Source: Tritrichomonas musculus | Lineage: Eukaryota; Parabasalia; Tritrichomonadida; Tritrichomonadidae | DNA: 64,000 nt | Direction: 5' to 3' | Assembly: GCA_039105265.1 (NCBI GenBank) | Contig: JAPFFF010000012.1 | Location: forward strand, 3,410,001-3,474,000 | Shown here: in pieces, positions 28,912-39,091 of the stretch | Layout of the letters: every line of letters starts with the position of its first letter | Numbering within the stretch: position 1 is the first letter of the stretch | The notes under the pieces: model-generated | What the model saw: the letters and a program-made list of their open reading frames with translations, nothing else | The model's database searches: none | What the model was told of the DNA's origin: nothing | Program-made: the position numbers and the translations under genes

Positions 28912-30840
28912 ATGACATACTACAACGCTCAAACCAAGAATTTAGGAAATGATGAAGGTGACGTACTCGGGTTCTTCCAAAATAAGATGCGCAATTTAAT
29001 ACAGAAAAACGGTGGCGACAATTCTTTCTCATTCATTATGGAAGAGTTTAAAGACAAAGACGCTCCACTCCCTGTTGGAACCAAGACCAGAATCAAGCTC
29101 ACACATTCAGGACACACAATAACACAAATAGAAAAATCATTCTCAACTATACTCCTCGACTTCAGAATTAAATTGTCAGACCCTATAGATGTTTCAGCAG
29201 ATAAGAACAAACTCATGAAAATCTTCGTGGGCTTCAAAAATGCTGTGGAATTCTATGAGGACTGTAGATTCTGGATAAATGACAAACTCCTCTCTGCATA
29301 CAGGCAAGATGAACTACAAAGGGAATCATTTGCGTATAACAGTATCAAGCCTAGAGATGCCAAAGCTTCTAGTAAATTCAGTCATAGTATCTGGGAAAAC
29401 GTTGCACAATACTCACCATCTGTCTGTGGAACCTACATTGATTTAGTAGACATTGCTGATGGACAGCCACATACATTCACTATTGAACTCACAATTCCAT
29501 TTACAGATCAACTTGTACTTCAGGCTTGGCAACTCTACCCTAATGCTATCTGTGGTGAAATAGAAGAGGAAGTCAAAACAAGTCTTCGCGCAATGGTCTG
29601 GTGTCAAGTAAATCCAAATATTGTAAAAGAAACATTGCAGTTTTTGGAGGATAAAGAAATTACAGAACAAATTCCAGCAGTAGTTCCAATCTCACGCAAG
29701 TTCACACAAGTAGGTAGACCATCAAATATAGTCGTTCATTACTCAGAAAAGCCAGCATCAAATCAAGTCTTACACATTAAGTACCAAAGACTACACGCAG
29801 GAAAAGCTTACACAGATACAGATCCAGCAAGTAGGGCAGACACACATAATGATGAAGCAGAACCTTTGACGATAGACTTCCATTATACAGAAGCCGACTA
29901 CACTAAATATGGAGTAACAAAGGACGACATCAATAAAGCTTCATTTGCGATTATGATAGCTGCTGCCAATCCTGATTATGTTCTCAATGCTGGAGATGAT
30001 GTGAAAATCATAAGTGAAGAAGTAGAAGGTGCTTTAATTACTGATGTTAAGAAGAGCGACGACAATATCAACCTCAGTGTTGGAAAAATCACCCTTGATG
30101 TCCTCGGTGGCACAATACAATTGGGACGTAGCAACTTGGCAGGATTTGGACTAAAAGAAGAAACATATCAAGGTTTAGTTCGAGAATTACAAACACCATT
30201 GCTAGTACCTGCGCAAGAACTAACTCGAGAAATCTTTGAGGGAAGCGCAAAGGTAAATGGACTTGAAATCTCTAAGTCTGTACCTCTTCGTAACGCCACT
30301 AACATTACCATGATGTTTCCAAAATCGCCGGCAGACATCACCTGCTTTGATAATATTATGTACAGAAATGTTCAGCTCATCGTAAATAAAAGAACATACC
30401 CAGATACTGAATTCAGTGATACGTGTGCAGCAAGGTTCTACCAACATCAACTTATTGCAAATGAACTCGACGGAACTTTAGAAGCAACCCAAGAATTTGA
30501 GGACTCCTTCACGCAACCTCTTAATGATCCTGTTACTGGAAAACGTTATACCAATTGCAGGAGTGATGGTACTTCTTTTGGTATCAATTTCCAAATGGAG
30601 AGAAGTAATGCTGGCTATGTCTTTGATGGTATCGATACGGGCTCAACATCTATTACAGTCACATTTAGAGGACAACCAATGTACCAAGGAGAGAACGACA
30701 CATACTTTATACCAGACCCTGACTATCCAGATCAACACCCACCTGCACCAGAAGCTTGGATTTGCAGCGATACATACTGGACCTGGAGCACAAATGGTGT
30801 AGAGTATTATGCTGTAGGTGTCCCTGCTGGATATGAGTAA
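28912..30840 (+). CDS. Polinton major capsid protein (double jelly-roll) candidate
   Basis: 642 residues from MTYYNAQTKNLGND at 28912; upstream open frame is antisense to the divergent small gene. The sequence is beta-rich throughout without catalytic motifs, of the length expected for a double jelly-roll capsid protein. It has long strand-like segments (HTFTIELTIPFTDQLV; VQLIVNKRTYPDT) and a Gly/Pro/Trp-rich end. Its place next to the ATPase and minor capsid candidate supports the role. It is the largest structural-type gene in the element. Confidence 0.75.
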   Translation: MTYYNAQTKNLGNDEGDVLGFFQNKMRNLIQKNGGDNSFSFIMEEFKDKDAPLPVGTKTRIKLTHSGHTITQIEKSFSTILLDFRIKLSDPIDVSADKNKLMKIFVGFKNAVEFYEDCRFWINDKLLSAYRQDELQRESFAYNSIKPRDAKASSKFSHSIWENVAQYSPSVCGTYIDLVDIADGQPHTFTIELTIPFTDQLVLQAWQLYPNAICGEIEEEVKTSLRAMVWCQVNPNIVKETLQFLEDKEITEQIPAVVPISRKFTQVGRPSNIVVHYSEKPASNQVLHIKYQRLHAGKAYTDTDPASRADTHNDEAEPLTIDFHYTEADYTKYGVTKDDINKASFAIMIAAANPDYVLNAGDDVKIISEEVEGALITDVKKSDDNINLSVGKITLDVLGGTIQLGRSNLAGFGLKEETYQGLVRELQTPLLVPAQELTREIFEGSAKVNGLEISKSVPLRNATNITMMFPKSPADITCFDNIMYRNVQLIVNKRTYPDTEFSDTCAARFYQHQLIANELDGTLEATQEFEDSFTQPLNDPVTGKRYTNCRSDGTSFGINFQMERSNAGYVFDGIDTGSTSITVTFRGQPMYQGENDTYFIPDPDYPDQHPPAPEAWICSDTYWTWSTNGVEYYAVGVPAGYE

Positions 30841-30925
30841 GTGGTGGAATCTCATTAATGTTGACTTTTGATGATTTTTATTTTTGTTTAATTATTTTTG
30901 AATTTTATCTCATGTACAAAAATAG

Positions 30926-31444
30926 ATGACAACAGAAATGACAAACTCACGAATAACAATAACACCGAAGAACATTGAGAAGTATAACATTTATTGGAAT
31001 TATAGATGCTTATCACCAACTGCAATCATGAATGTATTAAAGCAGAACTTCCCCTCTCGTTATTTCAACACTGAATCCACCACTCATGTTTTCATAAATA
31101 AACATTCAACGATGCCAGATCATTTTGCTAAACCTAATCGTGATAGTTGTAATGTAGAAGTAAGTTGTATCTCATTGTCTAATCATGAAATTATTTCCAA
31201 TCATGAGGTATCAATGCTGTTTAATTGTGGAATGTTATTCATTAGAGTTACGAAGAGTGAAAAGTGGATGCGAAAATATGGTATGTCATATGTTATAATC
31301 AACAATCAAATCACTGAAACGGAATCATTTTCGTACTATCCATCAAGCTATTCCAATATGTTGAAACCACCAACAGAAAAAGAAATACGAGAACAAAAAG
31401 AAAAGAGAAGTTTTAATATAGTCCTTAATCATATTCAACCGTGA
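30926..31444 (+). CDS. Polinton protein of unknown function, 172 aa
   Basis: The last gene before the right terminal repeat. It is a compact mixed alpha/beta protein with several Cys and His (for example SCNVEVSCISLSNHE, LFNCGMLF) and a charged C-terminus (EKEIREQKEKRSF). I see no adenain-type protease pattern and recognise no family. Confidence 0.55.
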   Translation: MTTEMTNSRITITPKNIEKYNIYWNYRCLSPTAIMNVLKQNFPSRYFNTESTTHVFINKHSTMPDHFAKPNRDSCNVEVSCISLSNHEIISNHEVSMLFNCGMLFIRVTKSEKWMRKYGMSYVIINNQITETESFSYYPSSYSNMLKPPTEKEIREQKEKRSFNIVLNHIQP

Positions 31445-31451
31445 AACCTAT

Positions 31452-31803
31452 AAATGAGAATTATTTTTATGCGCAATACAGGGTCCGAAATCACCTACCT
31501 TTAATTACATATGAAAACACTAATGAAAACCCCGCACAAGTCCATCAATTTATCTCGCATATGTAATTCGATAAAATGGCGATCATCAAAAAAGTTTACG
31601 ATTTCGAGTTCAATGACGTTGATTTTGATTTTGAAAACGGTCCTGAGCATTGTTTTTGAGAAATCACGCCTATTGAAGATAATATTGGAGAAAGATATAA
31701 GAATTGTATCGAAGGTTTAACAGTTGTACTTGCGCTAGGCGGACGACATTAAAAAGGGGGAGTGAGGACTTCGGTCCGAAATCACCCTTTTTATCATACT
31801 ACT
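31452..31803 (-). repeat. Polinton right terminal inverted repeat
   Basis: Inverted match of the left arm, ending ...ATCACCCTTTTTATCATACTACT at 31803, followed by the TGTAT duplication. Confidence 0.9.
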
Positions 31804-32813
31804 TGTATTGATAATTTTATTTATGCAATCCAGATTATGCCATAACTCAAGAAAAATTCAAAATTTGAAAAAGCAAACAGCAGTATGATTTAACTTACAA
31901 GCTCTTATCTTTGTATATTTGGTTATTTTATAAGCTTTGCTCTTCAAAAGATGAAACAAATATTCAGTTTCAAAAAGCTATTCAATCATCTTTTACTACT
32001 TGTTTTTAACGTATTTATCGTGTTAAAAGACTATTTTACGTACCAAATTTTACCTATTTGCATATGATATGAATCGAAAATCATATCTTCATTTATTGCT
32101 AAGATAAAAAAGCAATACCTAAAAACTTTAGTAAAATAATGCGTATTATTTTTATATGATTTATTAAAATATAGTTTTTTTAAATACTTACCGAAATAAA
32201 TATAATATATTAAAGATTTTGATATGGTCAATTTTACAATGCTTCTCTCAAATTATACGTTTTTTCGTTTATACCATTTTGGCCCATCAAATATTGTGAT
32301 AAAAAAATTGAAATAACTTCTAAAATAAGAATATTGGGAATTGTTACGCATTAAAAGGAAACATTATTATATAAATATATTTTCAATAAAATGATAATTG
32401 AAATATTCAGATAGTAAAATATGTTAATCCTTCATTTTGTTCATTTTTTTATTTTATTTTTCAATGCTTTTTTGACGATAGGTATTGAATTTTCATGTAA
32501 ACTTTTCATTTAATATTTCGTCTTTAAAATGATACGTGATGTAATTAATTTAAATTCTTTTAATTAATTATTTACTTATAAAGATACTTATTAATATACA
32601 AGTGAAATTGTTTTTCAAATCTTTATATATTCACCTAAAAAGAGTGTTTTTTGTTTTAACGTATTTAACCGCCATAGTTTCCTACGTTCTGGAAATATAT
32701 TTATTTCCTTATATTTTATATTATATAATAATATTTCAAGTCATCCTGCATTTTTCATACCTAACTATGCTCTTTACAAAGTTTATTTTCTATTCAATTT
32801 TTGCTATTTTTAA

Positions 32814-33092
32814 GGTACAAATCCAGTACGTTATTTTTTGAACAGGAGAACGTTTATTATTTGAATAGTTGCATGTCTCTGAAAAAGTTTAAATTGACTA
32901 GGTATGTTTTTGACACTTATTTTACAATTTAAATAAACATTATGACATGTTATATGAAATGGATGGAAATAATCGTTTTTTATTTAACATGTCAATTATT
33001 TATTTATTTATTTATTTAACATGTCAATTATTTATTTATTCTCAAAGAATGTCAAAAAAAATTGCGGTTACTAAACGTACTGGATTTGTACC
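32814..33092. mobile_element. TTAA-flanked MITE, copy 2 (279 bp)
   Basis: Same ends as 8664-8902 (GGTACAAATCCAGTACGTTA and complement), flanked by TTAA (32810-32813, 33093-33096). It is longer because of an internal duplication of TTTAACATGTCAATTATTTA at about 32990-33040. Confidence 0.75.
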
Positions 33093-33183
33093 TTAATAAT
33101 TGTTAACCAGATGAAAATAAAAATATTAAAAATATTATGATATTTTATTGAAATATTTAATGAATTTTGATGATTTTTGAATA

Positions 33184-33208
33184 GGTCGGCCAGAATAACG
33201 AGTTTTGT

Positions 33209-33258
<50 letters not shown>

Positions 33259-34000
33259 GTAGGAATATCTTCTATTTGATATATAATATTAAATGATGTC
33301 TACATATTTTGTTTACCAAGTTTCATCCAATTTTTTGAGTTGAGTTTTGTGAAATTTATGTTTTTTCTTTAAAATAAATTATATTAATATATCCTATAAT
33401 TATCATGAAAAAAGATAATTATTTATGTTTATCTATATATATAATATTGCATTAGATTTAGTATAATCATTAATAAATAAATATTTATTTTTTTTAACAT
33501 GAAAAATGCATTTTTAAAAAATACAAAATTCAATTCTTTTTGAAAAAGTTTGGGATATTTTCTTTTAAGATTTTCTTCTTCTTTTTCATTCTTAAGTCTA
33601 CTTTTATTGTTATATAAATTTTTGTAATATAATAAAATAAAAATAAAAAGGAAATTTGATCTTCTATTTTTTCTAAAATTGTATTAAATTTTTTCCATCA
33701 ATTCACTGATGAATAATAAATATTTCTTAATTTTTATTATATTTATATATATTGTATATAGTTATAAACCAAAGAAAGTAATAAAAAACATGTAAATTAA
33801 ATATATAACAGGATATAATTATTTTAAATTTAAATTTCAAAAAAATGATGATAAAAAAAAATCCAACTCAAGAATTCCCACCAAATTTAGATATTTTCTT
33901 AATCATATGATCATGAAACAAATATATAAGTTTGGGAAGTTTCTAGCTTTTTTTTAAATTTTGCTTTATGTTTTTGACAAATACGTTATTTCGGCCGACC
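33184..34000. mobile_element. TA-flanked GGTCGGCC element (817 bp) with A48 tract
   Basis: Begins GGTCGGCCAGAATAACG and ends CGTTATTTCGGCCGACC, with ~30-bp imperfect inverted ends and TA on both sides (33182-33183, 34001-34002). A pure A run of 48 occupies 33210-33257, directly inside the left end. No coding frame. Confidence 0.6.
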
Positions 34001-34516
34001 TATATTTTTGAAATATCAAATAGCAAAAGTGCAAACACTGGATGAAACAAAAGCATTTTTTAAAAAATAGTACATATATTACAACTCTATTTTTACAGTA
34101 TGCATTTATGGTAACTGTACTCTCAATTTATTGGGGTGGTACTTCAAATGACTTATTTTTGACCTTCAACTAACTACAAAATAAACGGTTACCTAAAATC
34201 TCGACCTTCAAATGACTACAGTTCGACCTTCAACTAGCTACTTTTTTTTTTTTTTTTTTTTTTTTTAATACTTTTATTTACTCTTTTTCTTTTTTTTATA
34301 ATCTAATTTAAATAAATAATTGTTATATGCAGTTTTTCAATTTGTTTAGTGCTTTTTATACAAATGTATCATGAATTTAAGGAAATATATTGTTATTTTG
34401 GAAGTTCATGACAATATACAAAAAACTAATGAATTATTTGTATTTTATTGATAAAATATATCTTATTTATACTATTTTCTTGCATATAATATGATAATAA
34501 AAAAAGATATTAACAA

Positions 34517-37471
34517 ATGGATTTTTTTATGCAATTCAATGTTATGCGTGGACTATATCCGTATGATATTAATTGTATTAGATATGATATTAATTCAATT
34601 GAGATATGTGAAATTAATATCATATCTCAATTGAATTGCCCATCGATTTTAAAATTTTACGGATACAGTCCACTTAATTTTAAAGGAAAGCCAAAGCCTG
34701 TTATTATTACTGAATATGCTTCAAATGGCTCATTAGCTGATATTTTAGCAAGAGAAAGAAATTCAAAAACCAATCATATTTTAAATGACACTCAAAAGCT
34801 AATTATTATATACGGAATTGCCTCAGCCATGTCATACTTGCATTCGCACAACATCATCCATAGAGATTTAAAGCCAGATAACATTTTACTTGATGAATTC
34901 TTATTTCCAAAAATTGCAGATTTTGGCCTCTCAAAAAATCCCGATCAAATGTTTGAAAATGTGAGCATGAAGTCAATAAATGATGTAAAAGGATCACCAA
35001 TATACATATCACCTGAAATTTGGAATAAATGTGAATACACGAAGGCAAGTGATGTTTATGCATTTTCTTTAGTTTTGTATGAAATTGTGACAAATGAAAA
35101 ACCATTCAATAAAATCGAAATATTTGAACTTTGGAGCAAAATTCATGAGTGTTATCGTCCTGAAATTAAATCAGATGTACCAGAAGTATATAGAAGATTA
35201 ATTGAAAAATGCTGGGCAGAAGAACCAATGAATCGTCCTTCATTTGATGATATTTTGAATGAATTGAAAAATAATCATGATTTCATTACTGATTCAATTC
35301 AAGAAAAAGAATTTTTAAAGTTTGTTAAATATATTGATGAATATGAAGTTACATTTGATTCGTTGAAAGCTGTTGTTCCTATTATTAAATCAAGCATGTT
35401 TAATCATATAAAAATTAATATCATATCTGATGATATGAGCGATTATAAAATTAAAATAATTGAAGATTTTGATTCAAAATGTAAACTTTTTCCTTTCGTC
35501 TTATATAATAACTTAGATGAAGAAAGTAAAAAATTAGTTAATGAAGCAGAAGATAGTCCCAAAAAACAATTTGTTGTTGGAAAATATTTAATTGAAGGAC
35601 AATTTAATTTTCCACAAAATAGTCAAATTGGAATCAAATATTTGAAAAAATCAATCAGTAATGAATGCTTAGACGCATTGATTTATTATTGTAAAATGAT
35701 AATTAAAGGCTCACTTATTCCTTTTAATCACAAAAAAGTAAAAAAAAATGCTTCAGAAATATTTGAAAGAAGATGATCCAATTAAAGATTTATGGAAAAC
35801 TCCATAAAAAAGAAAAAAATTATTTAGAAGCAATTAAGTTCTTTAAAAAAGCAATTGATCAAGGAAATGAAGAGGCAATGTATGAATATGCAAAGATTGT
35901 CTATAAAAGTTATAGTAATGAAGTAATACAGTATTTCATAAAAGCAATTGATAAAGGATGTACAAAAGCAATGTATAAATATGGCCGAATATTAAAAGAT
36001 CAGAATAAAGACGAAGAAGCATTGAAATACATTAAAATGGCAATAGATAAAGATTGCACAAAAGCTTTATATTATTATTCAATGCTAAATGACACACAAG
36101 AATCAATTGATTATTTAAAAAAGGCCGCAGACAAAGGTCATGTTGAAGCCATGTTTAAATATGGTCTAAAATTAAAGGAAAGTTCAGAGAATAAAAACGA
36201 ATATCGTTACTTTTTTTAAAAAAGCTGCTGATAAAGGCCATATAGAATCAATTTATCAATATGGATTGATAATAGTTGAAGGCGATGGAGTTCCAGCGAA
36301 TCCGAAAGAAGGATCAAGATTTATTCAAATTGCAGCAAATAATGAAATAACAGAAGCAATTACATATTATGGCCAAATGTTATTTGCAGGCAATGGAGTC
36401 GATGTAGACAAAGAAGAAGCTTCAATTTATTACAGAAAAGCAATTGAGAAAGGAGATGCAAAAGCAATGGCTTGTTACGGCAACATGCTAGAAAATGGAA
36501 ATGGAATAGAAATGAACAAAAAAGAAGCAATTAAATATTATAAGAAAGCAATTGAGAAAGGAAATCATACAGCAATGAACAATTATGGTCACATGTTAGC
36601 CAAAGGAGAAGGTGTTGAAGTTGACATAATTGAAGCAATTAAGTATTATAAGATGGCAATTGACTTAGGAAGTGCAAGAGCAATGACTAATTATGGTTAC
36701 ATATTATCTAAGGGAAAAGGAGTACCAATTAACAAAGAAGAAGCTGCAAAATATTACAAAATGGCAATTGAGAAAGGTTATTCAATTGCAATGAGCAATT
36801 ATGCAAGCATGCTTGAACATGGAAAAGGTGTTCCTGTTGACAAAGAACAAGCTGCAGTGTATTACAAAATGGCAAGTGATCAAGGATGGGCTCCTGCAAC
36901 AACTCGTTATGGATTCTTATTAGAACATGGAAAAGGAGTGAAAATGAACAAGAAAGAAGCAATTAAATATTATAAAACTGCAATTGATAAAGGCCATTCA
37001 AAAGCAATGTATTATTACGGCTGCATGCTAGAGAGAGGAAAAGGAACGAAAAAAGATAAAAAAGAAGTAATCAAATACTATAAAATGGCAATTAATAAAG
37101 ATAACGAAAAGGCAATGTGCAGCTATGGAAGAATGCTTGAACTTGGAAAAGGTGTCGAAATAAATAAAGAAGAAGCAGTAAAATATTATAAAATGGCAAT
37201 CGATAAAGGATGCGAAAAAGCAATGTATTATTATGGTAGCATGCTTGAGCATGGAAATGGAGTCCCTCAAGATAAAGAAGAGGCCATGAAATATTATAAA
37301 ATGGCCGCTGATAAAGGAAGTGAAAAATCACTGAATGATTTCAATAGAATTATGTCTTTTATTGATGAAGAATCTAGCGAAGTTTCTACAAATAGTATTA
37401 AGCTACTTCAAGATGATGAAAATATGAATCAAAGTTTGAGTGATGATACAGAAAAAGCAGAAGAAACTTGA
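34517..37471 (+). pseudogene. TKL protein kinase with Sel1 repeats, decayed
   Basis: A relative of the intact kinase at 39092. The C-lobe is recognisable: HRDLKPDNILLD, IADFGLSK, a SPIYISPE activation-loop end and DVYAFSLVLYE. It is followed by ~20 Sel1-like units (YYKMAIDKGxxxAMxxYG, ~36 residues). The frame is split into three parts (34517-35776, 35773-36219, 36266-37471). The first break overlaps ATGA at 35773; the second is at a T/A homopolymer near 36210-36222, where Sel1 sequence continues in another frame. The N-lobe lacks the Gly loop and VAxK lysine; in its place is a 17-bp palindrome (34592-34637). Either a real pseudogene or, for the two frame breaks, assembly error; the N-lobe loss is real sequence difference. 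Confidence 0.75.
34592..34637. repeat. 17-bp perfect palindrome in the kinase pseudogene N-lobe
   Basis: AATTCAATTGAGATATG (34592-34608), a 12-nt spacer, then its exact complement CATATCTCAATTGAATT (34621-34637). The right arm encodes the normal kinase EINIISQLN region, so the left arm looks like a local inverted copy replacing the Gly-loop region. Confidence 0.6.
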
Positions 37472-37559
37472 GTTTAAAAAATCATATTTTTTTTAAATAA
37501 AGATATTAATCTTGCTTTTTATATTTTATTTTTTAATATGACTAATTATCATTTGAAAA

Positions 37560-38770
37560 ACAGCGCGGTTTATTTGCAAATTTGAAGGTAATCTCAGAAA
37601 AAAGCCTTTTGAAAAAATAAAAAAAAATCAGACTAAAATATTGAACTTTATAGAGAAAGATGATGATATTAAAGAAATACCATTTTACACAAAGTTATTG
37701 AAAAGGGTAGCATTGGCATGTGAAAAGCTCAATGTTAATATAGAGAAAAAGTTTGTCACAAAAAGTCCACATCTTAATAGAAAGACTGATTATATGATGC
37801 AAATGTTTAAATGAAATGAATGGGATCATTGGGATGAATGGACTGATGATAACAATGACACATTCGTTGAAATGTCGCCTTTATATCTTGATGCTGAAGA
37901 TGAAAATATTGAAATTGTCAAAATTTTATTACAAGAGAAAAATCTTGACATCAATTCATTAAGTAAATTTTCATTTGAAAATCCAGAAGAAAACTACAAA
38001 TTGATGTAGCCATTACATTCAGCTGTTCAAAAAGAAAACACTGAAATTATTCAACTTTTGTTGGAAAATGAATCAATTGATGCTAGTGCAATTATCATTG
38101 AATTATCCAATGGAAAGCCCAATAAAAGAAGAGAAAGAACTGCATTAGACATTGCAATTGAAAATAAAAGTTTAGAAACCATATTGATTTTAATTTCTTC
38201 TGAAAAAGTTTACCCAAATCTACCCTGAATTTATTTCAGTTACAGGGACGAGCATGAAGAATGGAAAAAGAAAGGACTCATTTGCATGTAGCTATTTATA
38301 AGAATAACATTGAAATATTTAAACTTTTGTTGAATAGTAAAAGAATCGATCTTAATCATCTTCAAATTGAACTGAAAAGTGAAATTTGGATGGATGACTC
38401 TGAAGAATGAGATGAAAGAAGAGTTACTTATGGAAATCCTACTTTTGGTATTGTTTATAAAGTGAGAGATAAGAAAACACGAAATGTATCTTAACATTGT
38501 GTGAAAACAAGAATGAAGAAACTCCTTTGTATTTCACCATTGAAACCAAATAATAATAAAATCGTTCAACTTTTATTAAAAAAATTAATTTATTATTATT
38601 ATTAAATATTTTTATTGGTAAAAATAGCATTTTTTTGAAATTCTTACCTGTTTTTCGTTTCATTATGTTTGCTTCCAATTACGTCTCTAAATGTTTATAT
38701 TTTGGTTTATCACTATCTGAACCTACATTGTATGATTTCTGTCAAAAAGGAGATTTGCCAATACTGAAAT
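37560..38770 (+). pseudogene. Ankyrin-repeat protein, decayed
   Basis: Reading the plus strand gives trichomonad-type ankyrin protein: a degenerate N-terminal part (LNFIEKDDDIKEIPFYTKLLKRV, ACEKLNVNIEKKF), then repeats such as TFVEMSPLYLDAEDENIEIVKILLQ, PLHSAVQKENTEIIQLLLENESID, RTALDIAIENKSLETILILIS, HVAIYKNNIEIFKLLLNSKRIDLN and EETPLYFTIE. At least four in-frame stops and several frame changes interrupt it. A scrap LYDFCQKGDLPILK near 38730 is also ankyrin-like. A 39-bp block identical to the neighbouring kinase Gly loop lies inside it at 38441-38479. Non-functional as it stands. Confidence 0.7.
38441..38479 (+). repeat. 39-bp copy of the kinase Gly-loop coding sequence
   Basis: Identical at all 39 positions to 39155-39193, which encodes TFGIVYKVRDKKT of the intact kinase. 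Flanking sequence on both sides differs and is ankyrin-like. Confidence 0.75.
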
Positions 38771-39025
38771 GTTAATTTTTTTTTTTTTTTTTGAATAGTT
38801 CATTCTTTCCCTATCTTAATGACTTTGAAAGATACTTGATATCAGTAAAATCATTTTAACAGACATATTCAAATGAGAATCTCATTTATATTGTTTATAC
38901 CATTTTTTAATTAATTATTTATATCTTTAATTAATAATTTAATATTGTATTTTTTAATATGATTATGAAAAATATTATATATTTATAAAGATATCTGAAA
39001 AAACTTTTTCGTTTTTACGAAATTC

Positions 39026-39054
39026 GTAAATCTCTGAATCGTGTTCACTTTTTG
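39026..39054 (+). promoter_or_regulatory. Promoter block of the TKL-Sel1 kinase, shared with 54854-54882
   Basis: GTAAATCTCTGAAT, four variable bases, then TTCACTTTTTG. The TCACTT part is Inr-like, with a predicted +1 A at 39047, 45 nt before the ATG. The same 29-bp arrangement occurs at 54854. Confidence 0.4.
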
Positions 39055-39091
39055 TTATAAAACGAAAATATGGATAATTGCCCTTTTAAAA

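Larger units (their letters stand above)
14323..31803. mobile_element. Maverick/Polinton element, apparently whole and young (17.5 kb)
   Basis: A virus-like DNA element with terminal inverted repeats, starting AGTAGTATGATAAAAAGGG as is usual for Polintons (5'-AG...). The left arm (14323 to ~14651) and right arm (~31452 to 31803) are near-identical apart from a few substitutions and one short length difference. A 5-bp duplication TGTAT flanks it (14318-14322, 31804-31808). Parts, in order: protein-primed DNA polymerase B, VSR-like nuclease, integrase (minus), two small unknown genes, two fibre-like genes (minus), a 110-residue gene (minus), a Q-rich gene, packaging ATPase, two small genes (minus), major capsid protein candidate, and an unknown gene. 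All of the main parts are uninterrupted, so it looks whole and recently inserted. I did not recognise an adenain-type protease. Confidence 0.95.
31809..34516. other. AT-rich stretch with two inserted elements, no gene
   Basis: Contains the second TTAA MITE (32814-33092) and the GGTCGGCC element with a long A run (33184-34000). Near 34140-34230 a CGACCTTCAACTA motif is repeated (GACCTTCAACTAACTAC, GACCTTCAAATGACTAC, GACCTTCAACTAGCTAC). A T run of about 25 follows at 34242-34266. Nothing protein-like is visible. Confidence 0.5.

Noticed and set aside
31511-31720. Short frame inside the right terminal repeat
   Set aside because: Terminal repeat sequence; the mirrored copy on the left does not preserve it as a gene.
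34517-37471. Spliceosomal introns as the reason for the frame breaks in the Sel1 kinase
   Set aside because: No GTAYGT donor or ACTAACACACAG-type acceptor at either break; one break is at a homopolymer.
39041-39091. Upstream extension of the kinase from a GTG codon
   Set aside because: Non-ATG start overlapping an Inr-like promoter; the ATG at 39092 gives a normal kinase N-terminus.
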